Of a stretch of DNA of 64,000 nucleotides, positions 6,715 to 14,905 are shown piece by piece. Origin of the DNA: Paenibacillus silviterrae (GTDB lineage: Bacteria; Bacillota; Bacilli; Paenibacillales; NBRC-103111); contig NZ_JASKUT010000001.1 of assembly GCF_030167925.1 (NCBI RefSeq), forward strand, positions 1-64,000. Reading direction: 5' to 3'. A program made the translations under genes and the position numbers. The notes below the pieces were generated by a model. That model did not search any database. It worked only from the letters and a program-made list of their open reading frames with translations, and was not told the origin of the DNA. Numbering within the stretch: the first letter of the stretch is position 1; every line of letters begins with the position of its first letter.

Positions 6715-9700
6715 ATGAAAAGGCAAAAAAAAAAAATATGGGCACAAAAGCCGTCTCGGACAAAAAAATCAAGTCACATCAATGAGCTTAGTTTCCTGGA
6801 TTATCTGGATGCAAATGAAATAAAGTCGCCAACCTATGATATCATCGTGCCGCAAGATACGGTTGAAGAGCCCGACGTTGCACTTCCCCGGAGCCAAGTG
6901 GAAGAAGAAGAAAAAGCGCGTGCCGCCTCTACTCAGCTGATGGAGCAGCCGGTCCTGGAGCCGGTTCCTCTGCCGGAAATCACTTCGGAACCTGAAGCCA
7001 ATCCGAATAAGAAACAGCTGCTTACCCGTAAGCTCCCTGTGAAGCAAGGGCCGTTTATCTATACCGATGATATATCCGATGCGGCGATTACGCAGGAGAA
7101 GGTTGCCAACCGGGCGATCAGCGGGGAGAAAATCAAGCTGAACACGATTACAGCTCCGCTCATCGTAGATTTTGCCATCGTTACCTCTAAGCTGGCAGAC
7201 CATAGTGTAACCCAGCAGAAAATTGCACGTTCCTCCATCATAAACGAGCATATCGGCGACCAAAGCATTGCGGGAAGCAAACTGATCGACCGATCGGTTC
7301 CCGGAGAAAAGCTGCTCGACAACAGCATTACGTCAGAGAAGCTGGCTGACAAGATCATTGACTCCGTTAAGATAGCCGAGGGGTCGATCGAGGCTAAGCA
7401 TTTATCCGAGCAATTGATATCGGAGGAGCTCATTCAGGACCAAGCGGTCACCTCGGATAAAATCAAAAGCGGAGCTATAGAGGGTGTTCATCTGGCCAAT
7501 GCATCCGTTGATACGGCCAAGATCGCCGATGATTCCATAACGGCGGAGAAGCTGCGTGACGAGGCTGTATCGGAGAATAAGCTGGCCGATGGCGCTGTGA
7601 CGGCAAGCAAGCTTGCAGATCAAGTCATTCATGCCGGGAAGCTGGCTGACGGAGCTGTCTTGCCGCAGAAGCTGGCGGATCAAGCAGTCACCGAAGAGAA
7701 GCTGGCCGACGGCGCAGTGATCACTTCCAAATTAAGTGCTGGGGCCGTAACCGCGGAGAAGCTTGCTCCAGGCTCTATCGCTTCGGGGCATATCCAATCT
7801 GGGGCGGTAACATCGGATAAACTTGCTGACGGCAGTGTAAGCAATCGTCAGTTGGCCGGTCAGAGCGTTACCTCAGACAAGATAGCCAACAACTCCATAG
7901 TGACCAGCAAACTCGTCGACGGAGCGGTTACTTCCGATATTTTGGCTTTCGAATCGGTGTTGTCGCATCACATTGCGGATGGTGCCGTTCTATCCGAACA
8001 TATCGAGTATGAGGGGGTTGCGACAGAGCATTTGGCGGATGGGGCTGTAACGACCGATAAGCTCGAGGATGCATCGGTTACCTCCTCCAAGCTGGCGAAG
8101 GATGCGGTTGTCAGTCAGCACCTGGCGGCGGGTTCGGTGGGGGAGAACCACTTGTCTCCTCGTGCGGTGAGCTCCTCCAAGCTCAGCCCGGGAGCGGTGA
8201 CGGATATTCATATCGCCGACCAAGCCATTTCCTCCGGTAAGCTGCAGCAGGCGGCTGTCCAAACGAGCCATATTGCCGGCGAAGCGATAACCGCAGCCCA
8301 CCTTGCGAAATCCGCAGTGGGGAGCGAGCACATTGCGGCGACAGCCATAGGGTCGGAGCATGTCGCCAACGGGGCTATTACCGATGTGAAGCTCCAAGAC
8401 GGGGCCGTAACCTCCAGTAAGCTTGGGCAGAACGCCGTAGGAACCCAGCATATCGCACAGGGGGCCGTAACCGAGGCGCAGCTGTCCGAAGGCAGCGTGA
8501 CCTCCTCAAAGCTTGCGCCGAATGCGATCACGCCGGATCATCTGTCCAACAACTCCGTTGAGTCCTCCAAGCTCAGCCCAGGAGCGGTAACGGAGATTCA
8601 TATCGCCGACCAAGCCATTTCCTCCGGTAAGCTGCAGCAGGCGGCTGTCCAAACGGGCCATATTGCCGGCGAAGCGATAACCGCGGCCCACATTGCGAAA
8701 TCCGCAGTAGGGAGCGAGCACATTGCGGCGGCGGCCATTGGGCCGGAGCATGTCATCAACGGGGCAATTACCGAAGCGAAGCTTCAAGACGGGGCCGTAA
8801 CCTCCAGTAAGCTTGGGCAGAACGCCGTGGGAACTCAGCATATCGCACAGGGGGCCGTAACCGAGGAGCAGCTGTCCGAAGGAAGCGTGACTTCCTCAAA
8901 GCTTGCGCCGAATGCGATCACGCCGGTTCATCTGTCCAGCGGCTCCATCGAGTCCTCCAAGCTAAGCCTGGGAGCGGTAACGGAAATTCACATCGCCGAC
9001 CAAGCCATTTCCTCCGGTAAGCTGCAGCAGGCGGCTGTCCAAACGGGCCATATTGCCGGCGAAGCGATAACCGCGGCCCACATTGCGAAATCCGCAGTGG
9101 GGAGCGAGCACATTGCGGCGGCGGTCATTGGGTCGGAGCATGTCGTCAACGGGGCTATTACCGAAGAGAAGCTTCAGGACGGGGCCGTAATCTCCAATAA
9201 GCTTGGGAAGAACGCCGTGGGGACTCAGCATATCGCACAGGGGGCCGTAACCGAGGAGAAGCTGTCCGATAACTCGGTCACTTCTTCGAAGCTTGCCGCG
9301 GGGGCGGTCAACACAAGTCATATCGATGAAGGCGCTATTACGGGCAATAAGATCAAGGACAATACCATTGACGGCATGCATATTATGCAGGAGTCCATTT
9401 CCGGCTATCATATCATTCCGGGTACGATCTCAGCACTCCATCTGGAGCATAAGCTGGCCGATCAGCTTAAGCAAAGCATTCAGCAGAGTGTCGAAACGGT
9501 TGTCTCCTCCGTCACGAGCGTGTTGTTGGCCGATGGGACTGTAACCGGGTCGAAGCTTGCCTCCGGTGCCGTAAACACCGAGAAGCTATGCGACGCTTCC
9601 ATATCAAGCGATAAGCTTCAGGATGCGGCCATCACCGAAACCAAAATTGCAGCTGGAGCGATTCGAACGGAGAAGCTGGCCGACGGCGCGATTGTTTCGG

Positions 9701-11550
9701 GCAAGATCGCGGACCGTGCCGTGACGGCTGATAAGCTGCAGGAGCACGCCGTCCGCTCCGAGCATTTGGCCAAAGGGGCCGTAATCGATAGCGTCATTGC
9801 TGATGGTGCCGTTACCGGGGCCAAGGTGGCCGACGGTAGCGTGGACAGCGATAAGCTGAGTTTAGGGGCGGTTGGAGCGAAGCATCTGCAATCGGGAGCT
9901 ATCGGAACGGAGCATCTCCGCGAAGGAGCGGTAGCGAGCCAGAGCATCCTGGACGGAGCCGTTAGCGAATCGAAGCTTACAACGGGCAGCGTCACCGGCA
10001 GCAAGATCGCACATGGGGCAATTCGCTCCGAGCATCTGGCGCCAAACCTCATCGATGCCCGCCATCTGCAGCCTGGGGTAGTTTCGTGCGATTTGCTCAA
10101 GGATGGTGCGGTCACGGGCAGCAAGCTTGCGGACGAAGCCGTAACAACCTCCAAGCTTGAGGAAGGAGCCGTAACCGCGGAGAAGCTGGCTGCGAAATCG
10201 ATCCGTGACCGCCATATTGTGAACGGTGCGGTCACGGAGATCAAGCTGGCCGACGGTGCTGTGACCAGTGCGAAGCTGGCGGATGGAAGCATCAGCGGCA
10301 GCAAGCTGGAAGCGGGCTCGATCGGAGCGCTCCATCTGCAGAAAGGCAGTATCACAGAGGAGGTGCTGGCCGACGGGGCTGTCACAGGAGGGAAGCTGGC
10401 GGACGGGTCGGTCGGCAGCAGCAAGCTGGAGCCCGGCGCTGTCGGGACTGCACAGCTTCAGAGCGGAGCCGTTGCCGGAGCTGTCCTCGCAGATGGAACG
10501 GTAACGAGTGCGAAGCTCGCTGAAGGTGCCGTCGGCCCGGCTCACTTGCAAGCGGGTGCTGTTGCAGGAGAAATCCTGGCGCCAGAGGCAGTGACCGGCG
10601 CTAAGCTGGCAGCCGGCAGTGTAGACGGTACAAAAATTCAAGCCGAAGCGATAGGAACAGCTCATTTGCAAAGCGGCAGCGTTCAAGGTGATATTCTCGC
10701 GGATGGGACGGTAACGCAAGCGAAGCTGGCAGACGGCAGCGTCCACGGATCGAAGCTGGCGGAGGGCGCCGTGGGAGCGGCCCACCTGCAGAAAGGGTCC
10801 GTTGCCGGGGATATCCTTGCCGACGGCAGTGTGGGGAGCGATAAGATTGAAGCCGGCGCGATCACCGCTGTTCATTTGCAAAACGGATTAATTGTAAGTG
10901 ATCATATTGCAGCGGGTGCTGTAACCGGCGATAAGATACCGAACGGAGCCATCGCGGAAGGAAAGCTGGAAGACGGAAGTGTGACCGGCGGTAAAATCAA
11001 AGCGGGCTCCATCCGATCCATTCATCTTCAAGGCGGAGCGGTCATGACCGTTAATATCGCGGAGGGAGCGGTTACCGGCTCGAAGCTGGCGGATGAAGCG
11101 ATCACCGGGGAGAAAATTGCTGAGGCTTCTATCGGGGCCGCACATCTCCAAACGGGTGCGATTGCTGCCGAAGCGATCGCTGACAGCGCAGTGACGACAG
11201 CGAAGCTGGCCCAAGGGGCGGTGACGGGCCATCAGCTGGCAGCGGGATCTGTAGGCGTCGATAAGCTGAATTTTCAACCGGTGCAGGCCGTCAAGGCCAA
11301 AACATTGCAGCAGTATGGATTGGTGCCCTTCGAGTTTAAAGCGGAGGATCAATCGATAGAAATCCGAGTTTCGCTGGAGGAAGCCTTCGCGGATGAGAAC
11401 TATGTTTGTGTTGCCTCAACGAATCATGCCGCCTGTTATGCCGTCGTCCTAAGCAAGGACCCGCAGTATGCCGTCGTCCAGATCGTACGCAACAAGTTCT
11501 CGTCGGATTTGAACGGAATATTGAATTGGATTGCGATCGGCAACAAATAA
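6715..11550 (+). CDS. Giant WIAG-tail repeat protein 1 (1611 aa), candidate spore-surface fibre
   Basis: The product is built from a lysine-rich N-terminal tail (residues 1-20), a short motif INELSFLD (22-29), an acidic proline-containing linker (30-110), about 140 ten-residue repeats of the form DGAVTSSKLA (about 118-1518), and a globular tail ending in NWIAIGNK. That tail is the WIAG-tail domain I know from Paenibacillus annotation. The ten-residue register is strict for most of its length, except for a helical interruption near residues 906-938. No signal peptide or membrane segment is seen, so secretion is unlikely and assembly from the mother cell is plausible. A 12-base A tract lies in codons 4-8. 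The ATG at 6715 follows AAGGAG. Function is inferred from context only: a fibre or scaffold rich in Ser/Thr that could accept O-glycans from the neighbouring transferases. Confidence 0.85.
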   Translation: MKRQKKKIWAQKPSRTKKSSHINELSFLDYLDANEIKSPTYDIIVPQDTVEEPDVALPRSQVEEEEKARAASTQLMEQPVLEPVPLPEITSEPEANPNKKQLLTRKLPVKQGPFIYTDDISDAAITQEKVANRAISGEKIKLNTITAPLIVDFAIVTSKLADHSVTQQKIARSSIINEHIGDQSIAGSKLIDRSVPGEKLLDNSITSEKLADKIIDSVKIAEGSIEAKHLSEQLISEELIQDQAVTSDKIKSGAIEGVHLANASVDTAKIADDSITAEKLRDEAVSENKLADGAVTASKLADQVIHAGKLADGAVLPQKLADQAVTEEKLADGAVITSKLSAGAVTAEKLAPGSIASGHIQSGAVTSDKLADGSVSNRQLAGQSVTSDKIANNSIVTSKLVDGAVTSDILAFESVLSHHIADGAVLSEHIEYEGVATEHLADGAVTTDKLEDASVTSSKLAKDAVVSQHLAAGSVGENHLSPRAVSSSKLSPGAVTDIHIADQAISSGKLQQAAVQTSHIAGEAITAAHLAKSAVGSEHIAATAIGSEHVANGAITDVKLQDGAVTSSKLGQNAVGTQHIAQGAVTEAQLSEGSVTSSKLAPNAITPDHLSNNSVESSKLSPGAVTEIHIADQAISSGKLQQAAVQTGHIAGEAITAAHIAKSAVGSEHIAAAAIGPEHVINGAITEAKLQDGAVTSSKLGQNAVGTQHIAQGAVTEEQLSEGSVTSSKLAPNAITPVHLSSGSIESSKLSLGAVTEIHIADQAISSGKLQQAAVQTGHIAGEAITAAHIAKSAVGSEHIAAAVIGSEHVVNGAITEEKLQDGAVISNKLGKNAVGTQHIAQGAVTEEKLSDNSVTSSKLAAGAVNTSHIDEGAITGNKIKDNTIDGMHIMQESISGYHIIPGTISALHLEHKLADQLKQSIQQSVETVVSSVTSVLLADGTVTGSKLASGAVNTEKLCDASISSDKLQDAAITETKIAAGAIRTEKLADGAIVSGKIADRAVTADKLQEHAVRSEHLAKGAVIDSVIADGAVTGAKVADGSVDSDKLSLGAVGAKHLQSGAIGTEHLREGAVASQSILDGAVSESKLTTGSVTGSKIAHGAIRSEHLAPNLIDARHLQPGVVSCDLLKDGAVTGSKLADEAVTTSKLEEGAVTAEKLAAKSIRDRHIVNGAVTEIKLADGAVTSAKLADGSISGSKLEAGSIGALHLQKGSITEEVLADGAVTGGKLADGSVGSSKLEPGAVGTAQLQSGAVAGAVLADGTVTSAKLAEGAVGPAHLQAGAVAGEILAPEAVTGAKLAAGSVDGTKIQAEAIGTAHLQSGSVQGDILADGTVTQAKLADGSVHGSKLAEGAVGAAHLQKGSVAGDILADGSVGSDKIEAGAITAVHLQNGLIVSDHIAAGAVTGDKIPNGAIAEGKLEDGSVTGGKIKAGSIRSIHLQGGAVMTVNIAEGAVTGSKLADEAITGEKIAEASIGAAHLQTGAIAAEAIADSAVTTAKLAQGAVTGHQLAAGSVGVDKLNFQPVQAVKAKTLQQYGLVPFEFKAEDQSIEIRVSLEEAFADENYVCVASTNHAACYAVVLSKDPQYAVVQIVRNKFSSDLNGILNWIAIGNK
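8181..9350 (+). repeat. 390-bp tandem triplication inside WIAG-tail gene 1
   Basis: Three copies start at about 8181, 8571 and 8961, with a period of exactly 390 bases (13 ten-residue units). Copies one and two are nearly identical, for example in IADQAISSGKLQQAAVQT. Copy three is equally close at first but diverges in its last 80 or so bases. This is a recent in-frame duplication within an older 30-bp repeat array. Confidence 0.92.
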
Positions 11551-11560
11551 CATTAGGCTT

Positions 11561-11598
11561 AGGCTCCGTACCCTTGCTGGGTGCGAAGCCTTTTTTTT
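11561..11598 (+). terminator. Terminator between the two WIAG-tail genes
   Basis: AGGCTCCGTACCC and GGGTGCGAAGCCT form a stem with a TTGCT loop, followed by eight T residues. The two large genes are therefore mainly separate transcripts. Confidence 0.88.
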
Positions 11599-11612
11599 CA
11601 GGATGAACTGTG

Positions 11613-11640
11613 ACTGTTGCCTGGGTAAATGCATATGTTA
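11613..11640 (+). promoter_or_regulatory. Sigma-K type promoter for WIAG-tail gene 2
   Basis: AC (11613-11614), a 17-base spacer, then CATATGTTA (11632-11640), a full CATAnnnTA match. It sits 32 bases before the start codon at 11673. Confidence 0.72.
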
Positions 11641-11672
11641 CCAATAACTAGGTGTATGGAAGGAGCAATCCG

Positions 11673-14600
11673 ATGAAGAAAAGGAGAAAATCTTCTTCGA
11701 CAAAACCAAGGACGCTCGGTTCGCGAATCAATGAACTAAGCTGGTTGGATGAGCCGCCTAAGAGCAGGTCATCCATGCCGAGCAAGGAGCCGCCGGTGCT
11801 GGAGCCGGAGCCGATGCCGGTCGAGCCGGTCGCCAGGATTCACGAAGCGGTATTGGTGGAACAAACGAGTCTACTGCCTGCCATGGAAACGGTCGTCGTC
11901 CTCGAGAAGGGGGATGCCGGGTATCGGGAGAAAAAGAAGCCGTCCGAGCCCTTGCTGCTTGTGAAGGAGCGCCGGCTGCCGAACCGGCCGAAGCCTTTTA
12001 TCTACTCCGATGATATCACCGATGAAGCCATCACAAGGGAGAAGCTGGCCGCAGGTTCGATCGATGCAACCAAAATCAAACCGGGCAGCATCGGGACGCA
12101 TGCTCTCTCAGACTACGCGGTGGATTCATCCAAGCTTGCGGACCGGTCCGTTGCGGGCTCCAAAATAGCGCTGGAGTCCATCTCAAGCGAGCACATTAGT
12201 GATCTTTCGATTGCGGGAAATAAAATTCAGAACGGCTCCATCGGGGGAGAGAAGCTGAAGGACGGCAGTATTACCCCGGAGAAGCTGGCGGACAAAATCA
12301 TTGATTCCATCAAGATCGCGGACGGCTCCATTCAGATGAAGCATCTGGCGGATCAGTCCATCAGCGGAGAGAAGCTTGCGGACCGGTCGATTACGGCGGA
12401 TAAGATCCATATCGGTGAAATTCATACGGAGTTATTGGCCAACGAATGCATCGACACCGCCAAGCTGGCGGACGAAGCGGTAACCACATCGAAGCTGAGA
12501 GAGGGGGCTGTACAAACTTGGATACTGGCGGACGAGGCCGTCACGACCCCTAAGCTGGCCGAGCAGTCAGTCACTTCAGAGAAGCTGTCGCCTTGCGCCG
12601 TAAGATCGGATCACATCGGCTACCGGGTCATCCGATCCGGCCATCTGGATCGGGGCGCGGTAACCGCCGATCATATTTCCGCTAACGAGATCGGTGCCGA
12701 GCACATTCGGCCTCAAGCCGTACTGAACGTACATGTCCGCGATGGAGCCATTACCTCGGATAAGCTGGCTGCGGATGCGGTGACCTCTTCACATCTCGGT
12801 GCAGGCTCCGTCGAATCGGTGCATATAGCAGAGCGGGTGATCCTTACCGGACATATTGCCGAACAGGCGGTGACCTCGGAACAGCTGGCTTCCTGCTCTG
12901 TCCGGACGGACCATATGTCTCCTTCCTCCGTGACAACGGATACGATAGCTGACGAAGCCGTCATCTCGGATAAAATCGCACCGTCTGCCGTCACCTCAGG
13001 TCACATCGGCAACCGGGTCATTCAATCGGGCCATCTGGACCGGGGTGCAGTGATCGCCGAACATATCTCCGATCATCAGATCGGTGCCGGGCACATTCAG
13101 CCTCAAGCCGTGCTGAACGTACATGTTAGTGATGGAGCTATCACCTCAAATAAGCTGGCTGCGGATGCGGTGACCTCGTTTCATCTGGGTGCAGGCTCCG
13201 TCGAATCGGTGCATATAGCAGAGCGGGTGATCCTTACCGGACATATTGCCGAACAGGCCGTGACCTCGGAACAGCTGTCCTCCTCCTCCGTTCGGACGGA
13301 GCACATGTCTCCTTCCTCCGTGACAACGAATACGATAGCTGATGAAGCCATTGTTTCGGAAAAAATCGCACCGTCTGCCGTCACCTCGGATCACATCGGC
13401 AGCCGGGTCATTCAATCGGTGCATCTGGACCGGGGGGCAGTGATCGCCGAACATATCTCCGATCATCAAATCGGTGCCGGGCACATTCGGCCTCAAGCCG
13501 TACTAAACGTACATGTCCGTGATGGAGCCATTACCTCGGATAAGCTGGCTGCGGATGCGGTGACCTCTTCTCATCTCGTTGCAGGCTCCGTCGATTCGGT
13601 GCATATAGCTTATAGAGCTATTCTTGCCGGGCATATTGCCAAACAGGCCGTGACCTCGGAACAGCTGTCCTCCTCCTCCGTCCGGACAGAGCATATGTCT
13701 CCTTCCTCCGTAACAACGGATACGATAGCTGATGAAGCCATCGTTTCGGATAAAATCGCACCGTCCGCGGTCACCACACAGCATCTGACACCCGCTTCGG
13801 TGGTCACGGAGAAGCTTGCCGATGCAGCGGTAACGACGGAAAAGCTGAAGGATGAGGCTATTACCTCCCGGAAGCTGGGCATCGCCTCCGTCGGCAAGGA
13901 GCACCTCTCGGAAGCTGCGGTTACCGAGAAGAGCTTGGCCGAAGGCATTGTGAGCGGCAGCAAGCTGAAACCCGGTGCCGTTGCAGGGCATCACCTTCAA
14001 GACGGTGCTGTCGGCAGAGAGAAGCTTGCCTTCAGCTCCATCACTGGCGATAAACTGCAGGAAGGGACGATTACAGGCGAGAAGCTGGCGGAGGATTGTA
14101 TCAAGAGCATTAACCTATGTAAGGATTCGGTCACGCCGGAGAAGCTTGCACCCGGTGCCGTAAGTGAAGAGAAGCTGGCGAACGCTGCCGTAGGCGCCGA
14201 CAAGCTGAAGGACGGGGCGGTGATACAGGAGAAGCTGGCCGACGAGAGCGTGACCTCTAGAAAAGTGAAGCCCGGTGCAATAGGGGGAAGCCATATCCGG
14301 GAGGGGGCGATAACCGGAGTGCATCTGGCTCATGAGTCCGTTACGCAAAACCATATCGCTGACGCAGCCGTGACGGGGAAAAAGCTGGCCCCAGGGGCGG
14401 TGTCCGGATTTCATCTTACAGGAGCTTCGGTAACGTCAGACAAACTGGCCGGCGGTTCCGTCACGGAGGCTAAACTGGCGGATGCCAGTGTAACGGGCGC
14501 CAAGCTGCCGCCAGAGGTTATTGAGGAGCGGCATCTGAAGGACCGCAGCATAGGGCTCGACAAGCTGAACTTCATCCCCGTTCAGACGGTAAGGAGACCC

Positions 14601-14852
14601 GTGCTTCAGCAGTTCGGTCTGTGTCCCTTCCAGCTCAAGCTGGAGGATGAAAGCATGGAGCTGACGATTCCGCTTGAAGAGCCCTTTCCAGATGTCCAGT
14701 ACACCCTTGTTGCCACGACGGACCATCCCGCTTGTTACGCCAGCATTAAAGAGAAGAAAACGGATTCGGTGACGATACAAATCATTAGAACCCGTTTCTC
14801 GCCGGAGCTCGGCGGCGTGATTAACTGGAATGCGGTAGGCTATATCAACTAA
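11673..14852 (+). CDS. Giant WIAG-tail repeat protein 2 (1059 aa), candidate spore-surface fibre
   Basis: This is a paralogue of the preceding gene with the same architecture: a basic tail (MKKRRKSSSTKPR), INELSWLD at residues 19-26, a variable linker, the shared entry segment PFIYSDDITDEAITREKLA (near 108-126), about 85 ten-residue repeats (to about 966), and a WIAG-like tail ending NWNAVGYIN. The repeat units here favour HIG, HLD and HMS in place of KLA in the central part. No signal peptide or transmembrane helix is visible. GGAAGGAG precedes the ATG at 11673 and a sigma-K type promoter lies just upstream. The most likely role is an elongated structural protein of the outer spore layer. 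That is inference from promoter type and glycosylation neighbours, not from homology of known function. Confidence 0.85.
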   Translation: MKKRRKSSSTKPRTLGSRINELSWLDEPPKSRSSMPSKEPPVLEPEPMPVEPVARIHEAVLVEQTSLLPAMETVVVLEKGDAGYREKKKPSEPLLLVKERRLPNRPKPFIYSDDITDEAITREKLAAGSIDATKIKPGSIGTHALSDYAVDSSKLADRSVAGSKIALESISSEHISDLSIAGNKIQNGSIGGEKLKDGSITPEKLADKIIDSIKIADGSIQMKHLADQSISGEKLADRSITADKIHIGEIHTELLANECIDTAKLADEAVTTSKLREGAVQTWILADEAVTTPKLAEQSVTSEKLSPCAVRSDHIGYRVIRSGHLDRGAVTADHISANEIGAEHIRPQAVLNVHVRDGAITSDKLAADAVTSSHLGAGSVESVHIAERVILTGHIAEQAVTSEQLASCSVRTDHMSPSSVTTDTIADEAVISDKIAPSAVTSGHIGNRVIQSGHLDRGAVIAEHISDHQIGAGHIQPQAVLNVHVSDGAITSNKLAADAVTSFHLGAGSVESVHIAERVILTGHIAEQAVTSEQLSSSSVRTEHMSPSSVTTNTIADEAIVSEKIAPSAVTSDHIGSRVIQSVHLDRGAVIAEHISDHQIGAGHIRPQAVLNVHVRDGAITSDKLAADAVTSSHLVAGSVDSVHIAYRAILAGHIAKQAVTSEQLSSSSVRTEHMSPSSVTTDTIADEAIVSDKIAPSAVTTQHLTPASVVTEKLADAAVTTEKLKDEAITSRKLGIASVGKEHLSEAAVTEKSLAEGIVSGSKLKPGAVAGHHLQDGAVGREKLAFSSITGDKLQEGTITGEKLAEDCIKSINLCKDSVTPEKLAPGAVSEEKLANAAVGADKLKDGAVIQEKLADESVTSRKVKPGAIGGSHIREGAITGVHLAHESVTQNHIADAAVTGKKLAPGAVSGFHLTGASVTSDKLAGGSVTEAKLADASVTGAKLPPEVIEERHLKDRSIGLDKLNFIPVQTVRRPVLQQFGLCPFQLKLEDESMELTIPLEEPFPDVQYTLVATTDHPACYASIKEKKTDSVTIQIIRTRFSPELGGVINWNAVGYIN
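12604..13773 (+). repeat. 390-bp tandem triplication inside WIAG-tail gene 2
   Basis: Copies start near 12604, 12994 and 13384, again with a 390-base period. Anchors such as TAAGCTGGCT occur at 12761, 13151 and 13541. The encoded 130 residues (for example QPQAVLNVHV and SPSSVTTDTIADEA) are unrelated in detail to the triplicated unit of WIAG-tail gene 1. Confidence 0.92.
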
Positions 14853-14905
14853 AAAAACGGACTGTTCCCCGAGCGCGACTGAAGCGGAGGGAGCAGTCCG
14901 TTTCA
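14851..14905. terminator. Bidirectional terminator between WIAG-tail gene 2 and the YheC/YheD gene
   Basis: AAACGGACTG pairs with CAGTCCGTTT. A-rich and T-rich flanks on the two sides allow termination in both directions between convergent genes. Confidence 0.85.

Noticed and set aside
9862..10881. Long minus-strand open frames opposite the WIAG-tail genes (also near 7990-8451, 13146-14000 and others)
   Set aside because: The 30-bp repeat excludes stop codons periodically in other frames as well. These frames have no ribosome sites and give compositionally odd proteins.
7069..14570. 30-bp periodic repeats that could suggest a CRISPR array or satellite DNA
   Set aside because: The period is coding: units stay in one frame, vary mainly at synonymous or surface positions, have no unique spacers, and lie between a ribosome site and a conserved C-terminal domain.
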